A stretch of DNA of 64,000 nt from Fumia xinanensis (GCF_014384905.1 NZ_JACRSV010000004.1:62001-126000); one strand, 5' to 3'. Counted from the first letter of the stretch, positions 26,030 through 35,213 are shown. Made by a program: numbers and translations. Notes: generated from the sequence alone by a model not told the origin.

Positions 26030-27223
26030 TTATTTGTCCTGCAGGCAGGCGATACCGGGGAGCTCTAAGCCTTCCAGAAACTCGAGAGAAGCGCCGCCGC
26101 CAGTGGAGATGTGAGTCATTTTGTCGGCGAAGCCCAGCTTCTCAACAGCAGCAGCAGAGTCGCCTCCGCCGATAATGGAGATAGCGCCACTGTCAGCAAC
26201 CGCTTTGGCAACCGCAATGGTGCCGGAGGCAAAGTTTTCCCACTCGGAAACGCCCATGGGGCCGTTCCAGACGACGGTGCCTGCGCCTTTGATGGCATCA
26301 GCAAAAATTTCCTGGGTTTTGGGACCGATATCAAGCCCCATGTAGCCGTCGGGGATATTGTCGGAGTCCACTTCGATGGCGTGGCAGTCGGGAGCGTATT
26401 TGTCGCCAGCTTTGTTGTCCACGGGAAGCAGGAATTTAACGCCCTTTTCCTCAGCCTTTTTCATCATCTCTTTAGCCAGCTCAATTTTGTCTTCCTCACA
26501 CAGAGAGTCGCCGATGGAGTAACCGTTTGCCTTGTTGAAGGTGTAGGCCATGCCGCCGCCGACGATCAAAACGTCTACTTTTTCGAGAAGGTTATTGATA
26601 ACGCCGATTTTATCAGAAACTTTAGCGCCGCCCAGGATGGCGACGAAGGGGCGTTTCGGATTGCTCAAAGCGCCGCCCATGATGGAGATTTCTTTCTGGA
26701 TCAGGTAGCCGCAGACAGCGGGGAGGTAGTCAGCCACACCGGCGGTGGAAGCATGGGCTCTGTGAGCGGTACCGAATGCGTCGTTGACATAAACTTCGGC
26801 CATAGAGGAGAGCTCTTTGGCGAATGCAGGGTCGTTTTTCTTCTCTTCTTTGTGGAAGCGGACGTTTTCGAGAAGCATCAGTTCTCCACCTTTGAGTGCG
26901 GCGGCTTTCGCTTTGGCGTCCTCGCCGATAACGTCTTTGGCCATGATAACGTCCATGTTCAGCAGTTCAGACAGACGTTTTGCAACAGGAGCCAAAGAAT
27001 ATTTCATGTCAAAGCCATCTTTCGGACGTCCCAGATGAGAGCAGGCGATTACGGCAGCACCGTTGTCCAGAAGATATTTCAAAGTTTTGAGGGATTCGCG
27101 GATACGTTTGTCGTCGGTGATCTCTCCATTTTCATTGAGGGGTACGTTGAAATCGCAGCGAACGAGGACTTTTTTGCCGCGGACATCGATGTCCTCAACG
27201 GTCTTCTTGTTGTAAGAGGTCAT
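26030..27223 (-). CDS. pgk: Phosphoglycerate kinase
   Basis: A 397-aa two-domain kinase that makes ATP from 1,3-bisphosphoglycerate. The N-domain substrate site is visible in KKVLVRCDFNVPLNE and HLGRP, and the C-domain nucleotide site in LGGAKVSDKIGV, GPMGVSEWE and the glycine-rich SIIGGGDSAAAVEKLG, with the GGGASLEFLEG hinge near the C-terminus. ATG 27223 has GGAAGG at about eight bases, whereas the ATG at 27232 abuts that site. It leads the pgk-tpiA-zinc ribbon-gpmI run. Its substrate is also that of FkbH-type enzymes such as the one at 52 kb. Confidence 0.97.
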   Translation of the reverse strand: MTSYNKKTVEDIDVRGKKVLVRCDFNVPLNENGEITDDKRIRESLKTLKYLLDNGAAVIACSHLGRPKDGFDMKYSLAPVAKRLSELLNMDVIMAKDVIGEDAKAKAAALKGGELMLLENVRFHKEEKKNDPAFAKELSSMAEVYVNDAFGTAHRAHASTAGVADYLPAVCGYLIQKEISIMGGALSNPKRPFVAILGGAKVSDKIGVINNLLEKVDVLIVGGGMAYTFNKANGYSIGDSLCEEDKIELAKEMMKKAEEKGVKFLLPVDNKAGDKYAPDCHAIEVDSDNIPDGYMGLDIGPKTQEIFADAIKGAGTVVWNGPMGVSEWENFASGTIAVAKAVADSGAISIIGGGDSAAAVEKLGFADKMTHISTGGGASLEFLEGLELPGIACLQDK

Positions 27224-27344
27224 TGTCGTCATCCTTCCAATTTAAAATATTTTTAGTTTGTTAAATACAAAACAATCCATCGTTATTTTATAACATTTTT
27301 TGCCTTTTTGCAAGGGGATAACAGAAAATTTATAATTTTGGCAC

Positions 27345-28220
27345 TTAAATTTTGCTCTTATCTTTTAAAACCACCGCAACTACATCCGGTCCGGCGTTGA
27401 TGCTGATAGCAGCTCCCGCAGGCGCGACGAGAGACGGAGCATATCCCACTGCCTTTTCCATCTCAGCCTGCAGCTCCTCTCCGTGTTCCTTGACGGAACC
27501 GGTGATGATGGCGTAATGAGTCTGGGGGATCATATTTTGAGTAGCGAGCTTGACGATGGCGGGGACGATACTTTTTTCGCCCCGGACTTTGTCGAGAATT
27601 TTCGATTCTCCGTCCTCAAAGGTGATGATGGGCTTTAACCCCATCAATTCTCCCACAAAGGCTGCGGCACAGCTGATGCGCCCGCTTTTTTTGGCGAACT
27701 CCAGGGAATAGGAGGCAAAGTAAATCCGACTGCACTTGAGCCAGTTCTGAAGATAATCGAGAATTTCCGATACAGGTGCGCCCCGCTGTGCCTTTTTTGC
27801 GGCGTTCAGGACGGGATATCCGTAGCCCAGGCAGTAGGATCGAGAGTCGAGGCAGTGGATGCGGAAGGTGTTTTTCGCTTCGGGATGGGCCTCATAAAAT
27901 TGTTCCCGTGCCATGAGGGAGTTGTTATAGGTGTTGGAACCCTTGGAGTTGATGGAGACGTAAATCAGGTCGCTGTAGCCTTCCTTATAAATCTCCTCGA
28001 ACCCTTCCAGGAACTGCATATGTGTGTACTGGGAAGTGAAGGGGATTTTTTTGCAGTTTTTCAGCACATCGTAAAACTCATAAGGCGTAAAGTCCATCCG
28101 TTCGGTAAAGCTCTGGTCGTCTACGGTGATGGCAAAGGGGAAAATACGGATGCCGTACTGAATTTCCAGTTCCGCGGGGATGTCACAGGCGGAATCGGTG
28201 GCAATTTTGATTTTATTCAT
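27345..28220 (-). CDS. DegV-family (FakB-type) fatty-acid-binding protein
   Basis: A 291-aa protein starting MNKIKIATDSACDIPAELEI, the DegV signature (DxxxDxP-type), with the conserved S/T region KKIPFTSQYTHMQFLEGFEE and SINSKGSNTYNNSLMAREQF. DegV/FakB proteins bind a fatty acid and present it to the kinase FakA for phosphorylation; several specificity paralogues usually occur per genome, so the exact lipid is unknown. It follows trmL by 15 bases and is probably co-transcribed with it. An AT-rich gap precedes pgk. Confidence 0.9.
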   Translation of the reverse strand: MNKIKIATDSACDIPAELEIQYGIRIFPFAITVDDQSFTERMDFTPYEFYDVLKNCKKIPFTSQYTHMQFLEGFEEIYKEGYSDLIYVSINSKGSNTYNNSLMAREQFYEAHPEAKNTFRIHCLDSRSYCLGYGYPVLNAAKKAQRGAPVSEILDYLQNWLKCSRIYFASYSLEFAKKSGRISCAAAFVGELMGLKPIITFEDGESKILDKVRGEKSIVPAIVKLATQNMIPQTHYAIITGSVKEHGEELQAEMEKAVGYAPSLVAPAGAAISINAGPDVVAVVLKDKSKI

Positions 28221-28235
28221 TCTATTTTTCCTCCA

Positions 28236-28745
28236 TTAAGATTCGGTTGTGTCGTCCCAGCTGAGACGGGCCAGATTTCCCTTTTCCTCTAATTCTGGGA
28301 AGTCCCACTGGCGAAGGGCTTCGTATACGCCAATAGCAACGCTGTTGGACAAATTAAGGCTGCGGATATTTTTCCGCATGGGAATCCGCACACAGCTGTC
28401 CGGATTCTGTTTTAAGAGTTCTTCGGGAAGCCCAGCGTCTTCCCGTCCAAAAAACAAATAGCAGTTGTCAGGATAGGCAACGTCGCAGTAATTATGCCGC
28501 GCTTTGGTGGTAAAGTAATAGCAGGCGCCACTGTTTTTCGTGTAAAAATCACTTAAGCTTTCGTAATAGGTGATGTCCAACTCGCCCCAGTAGTCAAGCC
28601 CCGCCCGTTTGAGTTTTTTGTCGTCGATAGAGAATCCCATTGGCTTGACGATGTGGAGCCGCGCGCCTGTCACCGAGCAGGTGCGGGCGATATTGCCAGT
28701 GTTCTGGGGAATCTGCGGTTCCACCAGCACGATGTTGAGAGTCAT
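28236..28745 (-). CDS. trmL: tRNA (cytidine/uridine-34 2'-O)-methyltransferase
   Basis: A 169-aa SPOUT-class (trefoil-knot) methyltransferase that methylates the wobble ribose of tRNA-Leu isoacceptors. Family motifs are MTLNIVLVEPQIPQNTGNIAR at the N-terminus, LHIVKPMGF, YLFFGREDAGLP and the knot LNLSNSVAIGVYEALRQ. ATG 28745 starts the family core; 13 extra upstream codons are rejected. A GAAGGAA site lies upstream at a longish spacing. Confidence 0.93.
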   Translation of the reverse strand: MTLNIVLVEPQIPQNTGNIARTCSVTGARLHIVKPMGFSIDDKKLKRAGLDYWGELDITYYESLSDFYTKNSGACYYFTTKARHNYCDVAYPDNCYLFFGREDAGLPEELLKQNPDSCVRIPMRKNIRSLNLSNSVAIGVYEALRQWDFPELEEKGNLARLSWDDTTES

Positions 28746-28991
28746 AATCCGTTTCACGTTCCTTCTATTTTTTGGCCATATCATACCATTTTATACAATT
28801 ATTATATCAGAGGCCGATGGGTTTACAAAGGAAAAGACTTGCGAATTCACAAAAATTTCAAAAAAGAAAGGGCAAACTAATGTGAGAAGAGCGGGTAATG
28901 TGAAAAACAGGAGTTTTCTGTGTAAATTTGCTGCTGTTCGTCTATTTTTAAGGGATGAAAGCAACAAATTAAAAAAGGAATGGTGCTGAAA

Positions 28992-29690
28992 ATGGAAAAT
29001 TTAATCGAGATACAAGATGTATTTAAAATATATCCGTCGGCGGAAGATGAGGTAAAAGCCTTGCGGGGAATCAACATCACGGTAGGAAAAGGGGAGTTTG
29101 TGGCGGTGGTGGGAAGTTCCGGATCGGGAAAATCCACCATGATGAACATTTTAGGCTGCCTCGACGTACCCACGACAGGGAGTTATTTCTTGGATGGACA
29201 GGATGTCTCCCATTTCAGCGACGATGAGTTAAGCACTATCCGAAATGAAAAAATCGGCTTTATTTTTCAGGGATTTCATTTGATTCCGGGTTTGTCGGCA
29301 TTGGAAAACGTAGAATTGCCCCTGTTATATCGAGGTGTACCCCGACATGAGCGGAAGGCGGCAGCAATTGATGCGCTGACAAGGATGGGATTGGCGTCGA
29401 GGCTCCATCACTGTCCTAACCAGATGTCCGGCGGTCAGCAGCAGAGAGTCGCTATCGCTCGCGCCATTGTTGGAAAGCCGCCGATCATTTTGGCCGACGA
29501 GCCTACCGGAAACCTGGATCAGAAGACCGGTGCGGAAGTGATGAGCCTACTCAAAGAGCTCCATCAGGAGGGAAAAACCATTGTGCTCATCACTCATGAT
29601 CAAAAAGTTGCCGCTTGTGCTCAGCGGATCATCGAAATCTCCGACGGACAGGCGGTGCAAGAACCAGAATTATTGACCCAAAACGCCTGA
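28992..29690 (+). CDS. ABC transporter ATP-binding protein (MacB/LolD type), no permease adjacent
   Basis: A 232-aa ATPase with Walker A VGSSGSGKSTMMN, Q-loop FIFQGFHL, signature MSGGQQQRVAIARAI, Walker B PIILADEPTGNLD and the switch histidine in ITHD, in the order and length of the MacB/LolD/FtsE class, which normally works with an FtsX/MacB-like permease for peptide or lipoprotein export. No permease gene lies on either side. ATG 28992 (spacing about 12 from AAAGGA) is preferred over the ATG at 28980, which abuts it. Confidence 0.9.
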   Translation: MENLIEIQDVFKIYPSAEDEVKALRGINITVGKGEFVAVVGSSGSGKSTMMNILGCLDVPTTGSYFLDGQDVSHFSDDELSTIRNEKIGFIFQGFHLIPGLSALENVELPLLYRGVPRHERKAAAIDALTRMGLASRLHHCPNQMSGGQQQRVAIARAIVGKPPIILADEPTGNLDQKTGAEVMSLLKELHQEGKTIVLITHDQKVAACAQRIIEISDGQAVQEPELLTQNA

Positions 29691-29878
29691 TTATAGAGCG
29701 ATTTCTGCAATAATTCCTTTTTGGTACACTCCGAGTTTCAAAGGGATATGATGTAGAGGAAAAACCGACTGCTTTTTGGTGCAGCTCGCTTTCCGAAAAT
29801 TTTCCTATGGATTGAATGAACCCGATTTTTCCCGTGCATAATAGGAACAGAAAACGAAGACCAAAGGAGTGTATCAAG

Positions 29879-30250
29879 GTGTCAATCAAAAGGGGAGAAA
29901 TTTATTACGCCGATTTAAGTCCCGTCGTCGGTTCCGAGCAGGGGGGTGTGCGTCCGGTGCTGATCGTGCAAAACGACGTGGGAAATAAATACAGCCCGAC
30001 CGTCATCGCGGCCGCCATCACCAGCCAGAAAGACAAGGCGAAGCTCCCGACCCATATTGAGCTCAACGCAGAAAGCTGCGGCTTGGCCAAAAACTCCGTC
30101 GTCCTTTTGGAACAGGTCCGCACCATAGATAAAAAGCGTCTGAAAGAGAAAATGGGAGAGTTGCCGCCGGAGGCTATGAGTAATGTAAACTCCGCTATTT
30201 CCATCAGCTTTGGGCTCACAAACCGTCCCGATTTTCACAGCCCTACATAA
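29879..30250 (+). CDS. MazF/NdoA-family mRNA endoribonuclease toxin
   Basis: A 123-aa PemK/MazF-fold protein: RGEIYYADLSPVVGSEQGGVRPVLIVQND at the N-terminus (the conserved active-site arginine follows GSEQGG), then TVIAAAITSQ (active-site Thr/Ser) and VLLEQVRTIDKKRL. NdoA-type MazF cleaves mRNA at short motifs. The start is GTG 29879, set by AAAGGAG nine bases upstream; no antitoxin-like ORF lies between it and the ABC gene (29691-29878). A second, related MazF lies at 47.9-48.3 kb in the integrated element. Confidence 0.92.
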   Translation: MSIKRGEIYYADLSPVVGSEQGGVRPVLIVQNDVGNKYSPTVIAAAITSQKDKAKLPTHIELNAESCGLAKNSVVLLEQVRTIDKKRLKEKMGELPPEAMSNVNSAISISFGLTNRPDFHSPT

Positions 30251-30264
30251 GCTTGTGGGATAGC

Positions 30265-30301
30265 AAAGTGCCCTGCAAACCTAGGTTTGCAGGGCACTTT
30301 T
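30265..30301. terminator. Perfect 36-bp palindrome, bidirectional terminator
   Basis: Arms 30265-30282 and 30283-30300 are complementary over 18 bp without a loop (centre CCTAGG), with A- and T-runs at the ends. It lies between convergent mazF and nagA and can terminate both. Confidence 0.85.
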
Positions 30302-30311
30302 ATCTTCGTAT

Positions 30312-31448
30312 TTAAATTTTCTGTTTTACGCCGTCGCGATAGACCGCTTCAACATGATAGGTCGGATCGACGATGAGCAGGTCGGCCCACTTGCCTTCGG
30401 TGATACTTCCGGTCAAGCTGTCGATTTTTACTGCCTTGGCGGGGTTGATAGTGGCCGCCTTGAGAGCTGCCTCTTCCCGAATGCCGAATTCCATCAGGCG
30501 TTTGACACCGATGAGGCTGTTAACAACCGAACCAGCGATGGTGCCATTTTCCAAAGCAGCCTTGCCGTCTTTTACATAAACGGCCTGCCCGCCCAGTTCG
30601 TAGACACCTTCCGGCATACCGGCGGCACACATCGAGTCGGAGATCATACAGATCCGGTCCTCGCCAAACACCTTGAATGTGGTGCGGATGACGGCGGGGT
30701 GGATGTGGATGCCGTCGCAGATCAGCTCGACGAAAGCGTCCGAGTCGTAAGCAGCGCCCACGACGCCCGGCTCCCGGTGGCTGAGGCCGGTCATAGCGTT
30801 GTATAGGTGAGTGGTGCTGGTAGCGCCTTTTTCATAGGCGTCCATGGTGGTTTGGTAGTTGCCATTGGTGTGGGCTACGCAAACAGTGCAAATGTCCTTT
30901 GCCTCGGCGATGAAATCCATATTTCCGGGAACTTCAGGAGCAACGTCAACCAAACGTACCCGGTTGCCGCTCTCTTCATTGAGCTTTTTAAAGAGCTCGA
31001 TATCCGCCGGAATAATGTACTCTTCCACGTGAGCACCCTTTTTCTCCTTGCTGAGGAACGGACCCTCCATGTTAATTCCGTAGAGACGGGAGCCTTGCGT
31101 GGACTGATTGTCGGCAAAATTTTTGTAGACCTTGAAAAGCTGACTCAAAGTTTCCGGAGGCAATGTCATCGAGGTAGTCATGACAGTGGTGACACCAGCC
31201 CTGATGTAGGTGTTCGCCATCTTCTGGAACGATTCTTCGCTGCCGTCACAGAAATCTGCTCCGCCGCAGCCGTGGCTGTGGATGTCAATAAAGCCGGGGA
31301 GTAATTTCTTTCCTTTTAAATCTATGACCTCTTCGCCGTCTGAGCTGAGATTCGCTCCTACTTTAGCGATGAGACCGTTTTGTACCTGAACGTCGACCGA
31401 TTCGAAAACGCCTTTGTCGGTAAATACCGAACCATTTTTAAAAATCAT
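30312..31448 (-). CDS. nagA: N-acetylglucosamine-6-phosphate deacetylase
   Basis: A 378-aa amidohydrolase-superfamily enzyme that deacetylates GlcNAc-6-P to GlcN-6-P in amino-sugar and cell-wall recycling. Motifs: LLPGFIDIHSHGCGGADFCDG (metal HxH), GINMEGPFLSKEKKGAHVEE (metal Glu), CVAHTNGN and TTHLYNAMTGLSHREPG (His ligands), ICDGIHIHP and the catalytic aspartate in MISDSMCAAG. AAAGGAAGG precedes ATG 31448. No nagB or sugar transporter is adjacent. Confidence 0.95.
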   Translation of the reverse strand: MIFKNGSVFTDKGVFESVDVQVQNGLIAKVGANLSSDGEEVIDLKGKKLLPGFIDIHSHGCGGADFCDGSEESFQKMANTYIRAGVTTVMTTSMTLPPETLSQLFKVYKNFADNQSTQGSRLYGINMEGPFLSKEKKGAHVEEYIIPADIELFKKLNEESGNRVRLVDVAPEVPGNMDFIAEAKDICTVCVAHTNGNYQTTMDAYEKGATSTTHLYNAMTGLSHREPGVVGAAYDSDAFVELICDGIHIHPAVIRTTFKVFGEDRICMISDSMCAAGMPEGVYELGGQAVYVKDGKAALENGTIAGSVVNSLIGVKRLMEFGIREEAALKAATINPAKAVKIDSLTGSITEGKWADLLIVDPTYHVEAVYRDGVKQKI

Positions 31449-31591
31449 GGTGCAACCTTCCTTTTATAAATGATATTTTAGAGAAATTATACATTTCAGA
31501 ATTATTGTATCACGATGAGAGAAAACTTTCAATGTGAAAATACTTTTCTCCAAAAAAACCGCAAATTTTTTACACTTTTTTTAAAAAAGCC

Positions 31592-31620
31592 TTGACAAAT
31601 GAACAAAAGGTGAGTACAAT
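31592..31620 (+). promoter_or_regulatory. Consensus sigma-A promoter of the choline-type operon
   Basis: A perfect TTGACA (31592-31597), a 17-base spacer and TACAAT (31615-31620). It is among the strongest promoters visible in the window. Confidence 0.85.
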
Positions 31621-31636
31621 GTTCATATATTGAACA
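31620..31636 (+). promoter_or_regulatory. Palindromic operator candidate TGTTCA-N5-TGAACA
   Basis: TGTTCA (31620-31625) and TGAACA (31631-31636) form a 6-bp inverted repeat spaced by five bases, directly after the -10 and over the likely transcription start. GAACA half-sites recur at about 31601 and 31646. It is a candidate site for the HTH domain encoded by the gene itself (autoregulation); this is inferred. Confidence 0.6.
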
Positions 31637-31665
31637 TTCAAAATTTGAACAAAGGAGTCCTGGTT

Positions 31666-33552
31666 TTGGAAGATTTGTTTCAGCTTCTAAAGGCAATCAA
31701 CAAACAGCCTGTCACGAACCAGCGGGATTTGGCCAATGCGGTAGGGCTTTCTGTGGGGAAGGTCAACGCCCTATTAAAGGAAGCGGAGCAGCAGGGGTAC
31801 CTGACTGTTTCCAGAGACGGTAAACGTTCCCGTTTTCTGATTACTGCAAAAGGGCAGGAACTGCTGGAGAACACCCTTTTGACCCAGAGGGCGACAAAGC
31901 TTACCCTTAAATCCGAGGGGAGCGGCCGCATTCGGACGGCGATTATTCTTGCGGCGGGCCGCCGGGACGATTTTGATCATCCGGTTTCGATGCTGAAGCT
32001 GGATGATACCCTGATCATCGACCGGAATCTCGCAACTTTGGAGAGTTGCGGCATCGAGCAGTTTGTGCTGGTGGCGGGCTATCAGGCAGATCAGCTCGCT
32101 GAACATCTCAGCGGCAAGCAAAATGTGACCATCATCAATAATCCGCGCTATAAATGGTCTGGCACCATGTATGGCCTCAGTTTGGTGAAGGGCCTCCTTC
32201 ATGAGGATTTTCTCGTGCTGAAAAGCGACGTCGTGTTTGAGCAGCGGGCCGTTAACGAACTGCTCAAGGAAAAAAATCCTTTTTCCACCGTCATTGCGGC
32301 ACCCAGTGGGCACAGCGATGAAGCATTTGTTGAACTGGACAGAGAGGGAAATATTTTCCGCATCAGCAAAGACATTCATCAGATCAACAAAGTTCAGGGA
32401 GAGCTTACTGGTATTGCAAAAATTTCCATGGAAGTGTTCGAAAAAATGATGGAATACTTTGACGGCAATCAGAACCCTTTCTTAAACTTTGAATATGTGC
32501 TGGAAAACATCGGGAGAATATACCGATTCACCGGCGTTATGGTGGACGATTTGGTCTGGAGCAAAGTGGAGACCAACGAGCAGTACCAGAATCTTATCAA
32601 TATCGTTTATCCCCGTATTCTGCGGAAGGAAACGGAAATGAAAGAGAAATTTGCCGCGGATACTATTGTTGATATTCTTCACATTTCCAGGGAAGATATT
32701 GTGGAAATTTCCTTTGCCGGAGGCCTCACCAATAAGAATTACTATGTGGCGCTCAAAGATAAAGAGTACATTCTCCGGCTTCCCGGGATTATGACTCAGA
32801 GCATGATCAGCAGGGCGAATGAAAAGCGCAATGCGCAAATCGCCTCTGACAGAGGGATGAATTGCAAGCTTGTTTACTGCAACGCAGAAACCGGTGTGAA
32901 ATTGAGCGAATACATCGAAAACGCTGAAACCCTTAACGGTCGAACCGTCAAGCTGGAAGAGAACGTCAAATTGGTGGCAAATATGTTAAAACAGCTTCAC
33001 ACTTCAGATTTCGTTATGGAAAATGATTTCAACCCATTTGACGAAACGCTTAAATATGAAAGCCTGTTCGACGGCCCCTGTGCAGACAGGATGTACGACG
33101 GTTATACGGAACTGCGGCCTCAATTTTTCGCTCTTCAGCAGCGGTTGCGGGAGTTGGGCTGGGATCAGAAGCCATGCCACAACGACCTGCTGGCCAATAA
33201 CTTGGTCAAAAATGGAAATAATGGGCGGCTCTATCTGATTGACTGGGAATATTCCGGCATCAACGATCCCATGTTTGATGTGGCCTCCCTTTTTTTGGAA
33301 AACGAGTTTGCACCTGAGGATCAGGAACTGTTTTTCAACTATTATTTTATGGGCGAAGAAGTAGACTTAGCTCCCTATCAGGAGAAGATTCTGATTTTTC
33401 AGATTGCACAGGACTTTTTGTGGAGTGTGTGGACCGTCCTCAAAGAATCCAAAGGCGACGATTACGGCAGTTATGGGCAGGACCGGTTTGACCGGGCAGT
33501 TGTAAATATGGCAGCTTGGGAGGAATCCTACGGCCACAGCAAAGGAGAATGA
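31666..33552 (+). CDS. Winged-HTH / LicC-type cytidylyltransferase / LicA-type choline kinase fusion
   Basis: A 628-aa three-part protein. Residues ~1-80 form a winged HTH (NQRDLANAVGLSVGKVNALLKEAE). Residues ~95-320 form a nucleotidyltransferase with TAIILAAGRRDDFDHPVSML and LKSDVVFE, like LicC phosphocholine cytidylyltransferase. The C-terminal ~290 residues are a choline kinase domain with CHNDLLANNLV (catalytic Asp) and LIDWEYSGINDPMFDVASLF. Together these would phosphorylate choline or a similar alcohol and activate it as CDP-choline for surface decoration. The start is TTG 31666, with AAAGGAG nine bases upstream; a TTG at 31630 lies inside the operator. The BCCT gene starts three bases after its stop. 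Confidence 0.88.
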   Translation: MEDLFQLLKAINKQPVTNQRDLANAVGLSVGKVNALLKEAEQQGYLTVSRDGKRSRFLITAKGQELLENTLLTQRATKLTLKSEGSGRIRTAIILAAGRRDDFDHPVSMLKLDDTLIIDRNLATLESCGIEQFVLVAGYQADQLAEHLSGKQNVTIINNPRYKWSGTMYGLSLVKGLLHEDFLVLKSDVVFEQRAVNELLKEKNPFSTVIAAPSGHSDEAFVELDREGNIFRISKDIHQINKVQGELTGIAKISMEVFEKMMEYFDGNQNPFLNFEYVLENIGRIYRFTGVMVDDLVWSKVETNEQYQNLINIVYPRILRKETEMKEKFAADTIVDILHISREDIVEISFAGGLTNKNYYVALKDKEYILRLPGIMTQSMISRANEKRNAQIASDRGMNCKLVYCNAETGVKLSEYIENAETLNGRTVKLEENVKLVANMLKQLHTSDFVMENDFNPFDETLKYESLFDGPCADRMYDGYTELRPQFFALQQRLRELGWDQKPCHNDLLANNLVKNGNNGRLYLIDWEYSGINDPMFDVASLFLENEFAPEDQELFFNYYFMGEEVDLAPYQEKILIFQIAQDFLWSVWTVLKESKGDDYGSYGQDRFDRAVVNMAAWEESYGHSKGE

Positions 33553-33554
33553 CA

Positions 33555-35150
33555 GTGAAAAAGACAACAGGTGAAAAACAGCAAATCGACTGGGGGATTA
33601 CTATTTTTCCGCTGATTGCTATTTTAGTTCTGGCGGGAATGCTGATGCTCTTTCCCGACAGCGCCACACAGATTCTAGGCAGCTTGAAAGGCTTCCTCGT
33701 CAACGATCTGGGCTTTTTATATATGATTTTTGGACTGGGCGTGCTGCTCATTTCCTTATACATTGCGTTTTCCAAATACGGCAATATCAAACTGGGAAAT
33801 CTGGAAAAACCCCGTCACTCCAACTTCAGCTGGGGCGCCATGATTTTTACTTCCACTATGGCGGCGGATATATTGTTTTACTCTCTGATTGAGTGGGGCT
33901 TCTATTATAACTCTCACCCATTCGGCATTGAGGCCCTGACCGCAGCACAGCGTCAGGATTATGCCTCTATGTTTCCGCTGTTCCATTGGGGTCCCATCGC
34001 TTGGGGATTTTATATTCTTCCCGCCGCCGCCTACGGGTATATGATGTACGTCAAAAAATCCCATAAGCAGCGAATGAGCGAAGCATGCCGACCTATTTTC
34101 GGCAAAAAGGTTGACGGCCCTTTGGGAAAAGTTATTGATATTTTTGCCATCGTGGGGCTTCTTGCAGCTACAGCTACCACATTCTCAGTGGCGACCCCCC
34201 TGCTGTCCGGGGCTTTCTGCACCCTGACCGGCATGGAAGCTTCTCCCATTGTAGATATCTGCATTCTCGCCTTTATCGCACTGGTTTTTACATTGGCAGT
34301 ACTGTTTGGAATCAAAGGCATCTCTAAACTGGCCACTGTCTGCATCATTTTATTCTTCCTGCTGCTAGCAATTTTCTTCTTTTTTGGGCCCACTCGATAT
34401 ATCATTGAAAGCGGCATTACCGGACTGGGTGGGGTAGCCAACAACTTTATTTCCATGTCTACCTGGATGGATCCTCTACGCCTCTCCGGTGACGGAAACA
34501 CTGGCTTTCCCCAGGATTGGACGATTTTCTACTGGGCTTACTGGATTTCCTGGTCAGTCGCGACTCCATTCTTCATCGGCAAAATTTCTGAGGGCCGCAC
34601 CATCCGTCAGACCATTATCGGAGCATATATCAGCGGTGTTTCTGCTACTTTCCTCTCCTTTATTGTGTTCGGAAATTACGGTCTCTACCAACAAACCCAC
34701 GGCATCATCGATCCGGCCGGAATCCTGGCGGCAGGTGGAAAACCAGCCGAGGCCATTCTCCAAATTTTTGGAACCTTGCCGTGGCCTAAAATCGGTATGA
34801 TTGTTCTGGTTCTCGCCATGATCGCCTTCTACGCGTCCACATTTGATGCTTTGACGCTGGTCATTTCCTCCTACTCAGTCAAAAACATCAAAAGTGACGA
34901 AGAACCGAGCAAACAGCTTCGAATTTTCTGGTGCATTGTTTTTATTGTTCTTCCCACAGCGTTGCTGTTCAACGAAAGCACCTTGAGTCTGTTGCAAACG
35001 CTTTCTATTTGCGCTGCGTTGCCCATTATGATAATAATTGGGCTGATAATAGCTGGATTTATCAAGGACTTGCGAACCCGGCGCAAAGAAGTCGAAAAAA
35101 CGACTGTCGAGAAAGTTTTGATTGTCAGCGATGAAATTGTAGAAGAATAG
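33555..35150 (+). CDS. BCCT-family choline/betaine/carnitine transporter
   Basis: A 531-aa membrane transporter with about twelve hydrophobic segments and the BCCT signature region YWAYWISWSVATPFFIGKISEGRTIRQ (TM8 and following loop), with GRTIRQ matching the family consensus. BCCT proteins import quaternary ammonium compounds such as choline or betaine. Coupling to the LicC/LicA fusion suggests choline, or a related amino-alcohol, as substrate. A GTG at 33555 is best spaced from AAAGGAG (33541-33547); an ATG at 33549 overlapping the upstream stop is the alternative. A basic/acidic tail follows the last helix. Confidence 0.9.
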   Translation: MKKTTGEKQQIDWGITIFPLIAILVLAGMLMLFPDSATQILGSLKGFLVNDLGFLYMIFGLGVLLISLYIAFSKYGNIKLGNLEKPRHSNFSWGAMIFTSTMAADILFYSLIEWGFYYNSHPFGIEALTAAQRQDYASMFPLFHWGPIAWGFYILPAAAYGYMMYVKKSHKQRMSEACRPIFGKKVDGPLGKVIDIFAIVGLLAATATTFSVATPLLSGAFCTLTGMEASPIVDICILAFIALVFTLAVLFGIKGISKLATVCIILFFLLLAIFFFFGPTRYIIESGITGLGGVANNFISMSTWMDPLRLSGDGNTGFPQDWTIFYWAYWISWSVATPFFIGKISEGRTIRQTIIGAYISGVSATFLSFIVFGNYGLYQQTHGIIDPAGILAAGGKPAEAILQIFGTLPWPKIGMIVLVLAMIAFYASTFDALTLVISSYSVKNIKSDEEPSKQLRIFWCIVFIVLPTALLFNESTLSLLQTLSICAALPIMIIIGLIIAGFIKDLRTRRKEVEKTTVEKVLIVSDEIVEE

Positions 35151-35167
35151 ATTTTCCTGTTAATTTT

Positions 35168-35203
35168 AAATCCCCGCAGTATAATTTTGCGGGGATTTTT
35201 CCT
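35168..35203 (+). terminator. Terminator after the BCCT gene
   Basis: AAATCCCCGCA (35168-35178) pairs with TGCGGGGATTT (35188-35198), followed by T-run. Confidence 0.88.
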
Positions 35204-35213
35204 ATAGATAGGC

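Noticed and set aside
26111..27256. 381-codon plus-strand ORF opposite pgk
   Set aside because: It is a long shadow frame created by pgk codon bias; pgk itself has all family motifs.
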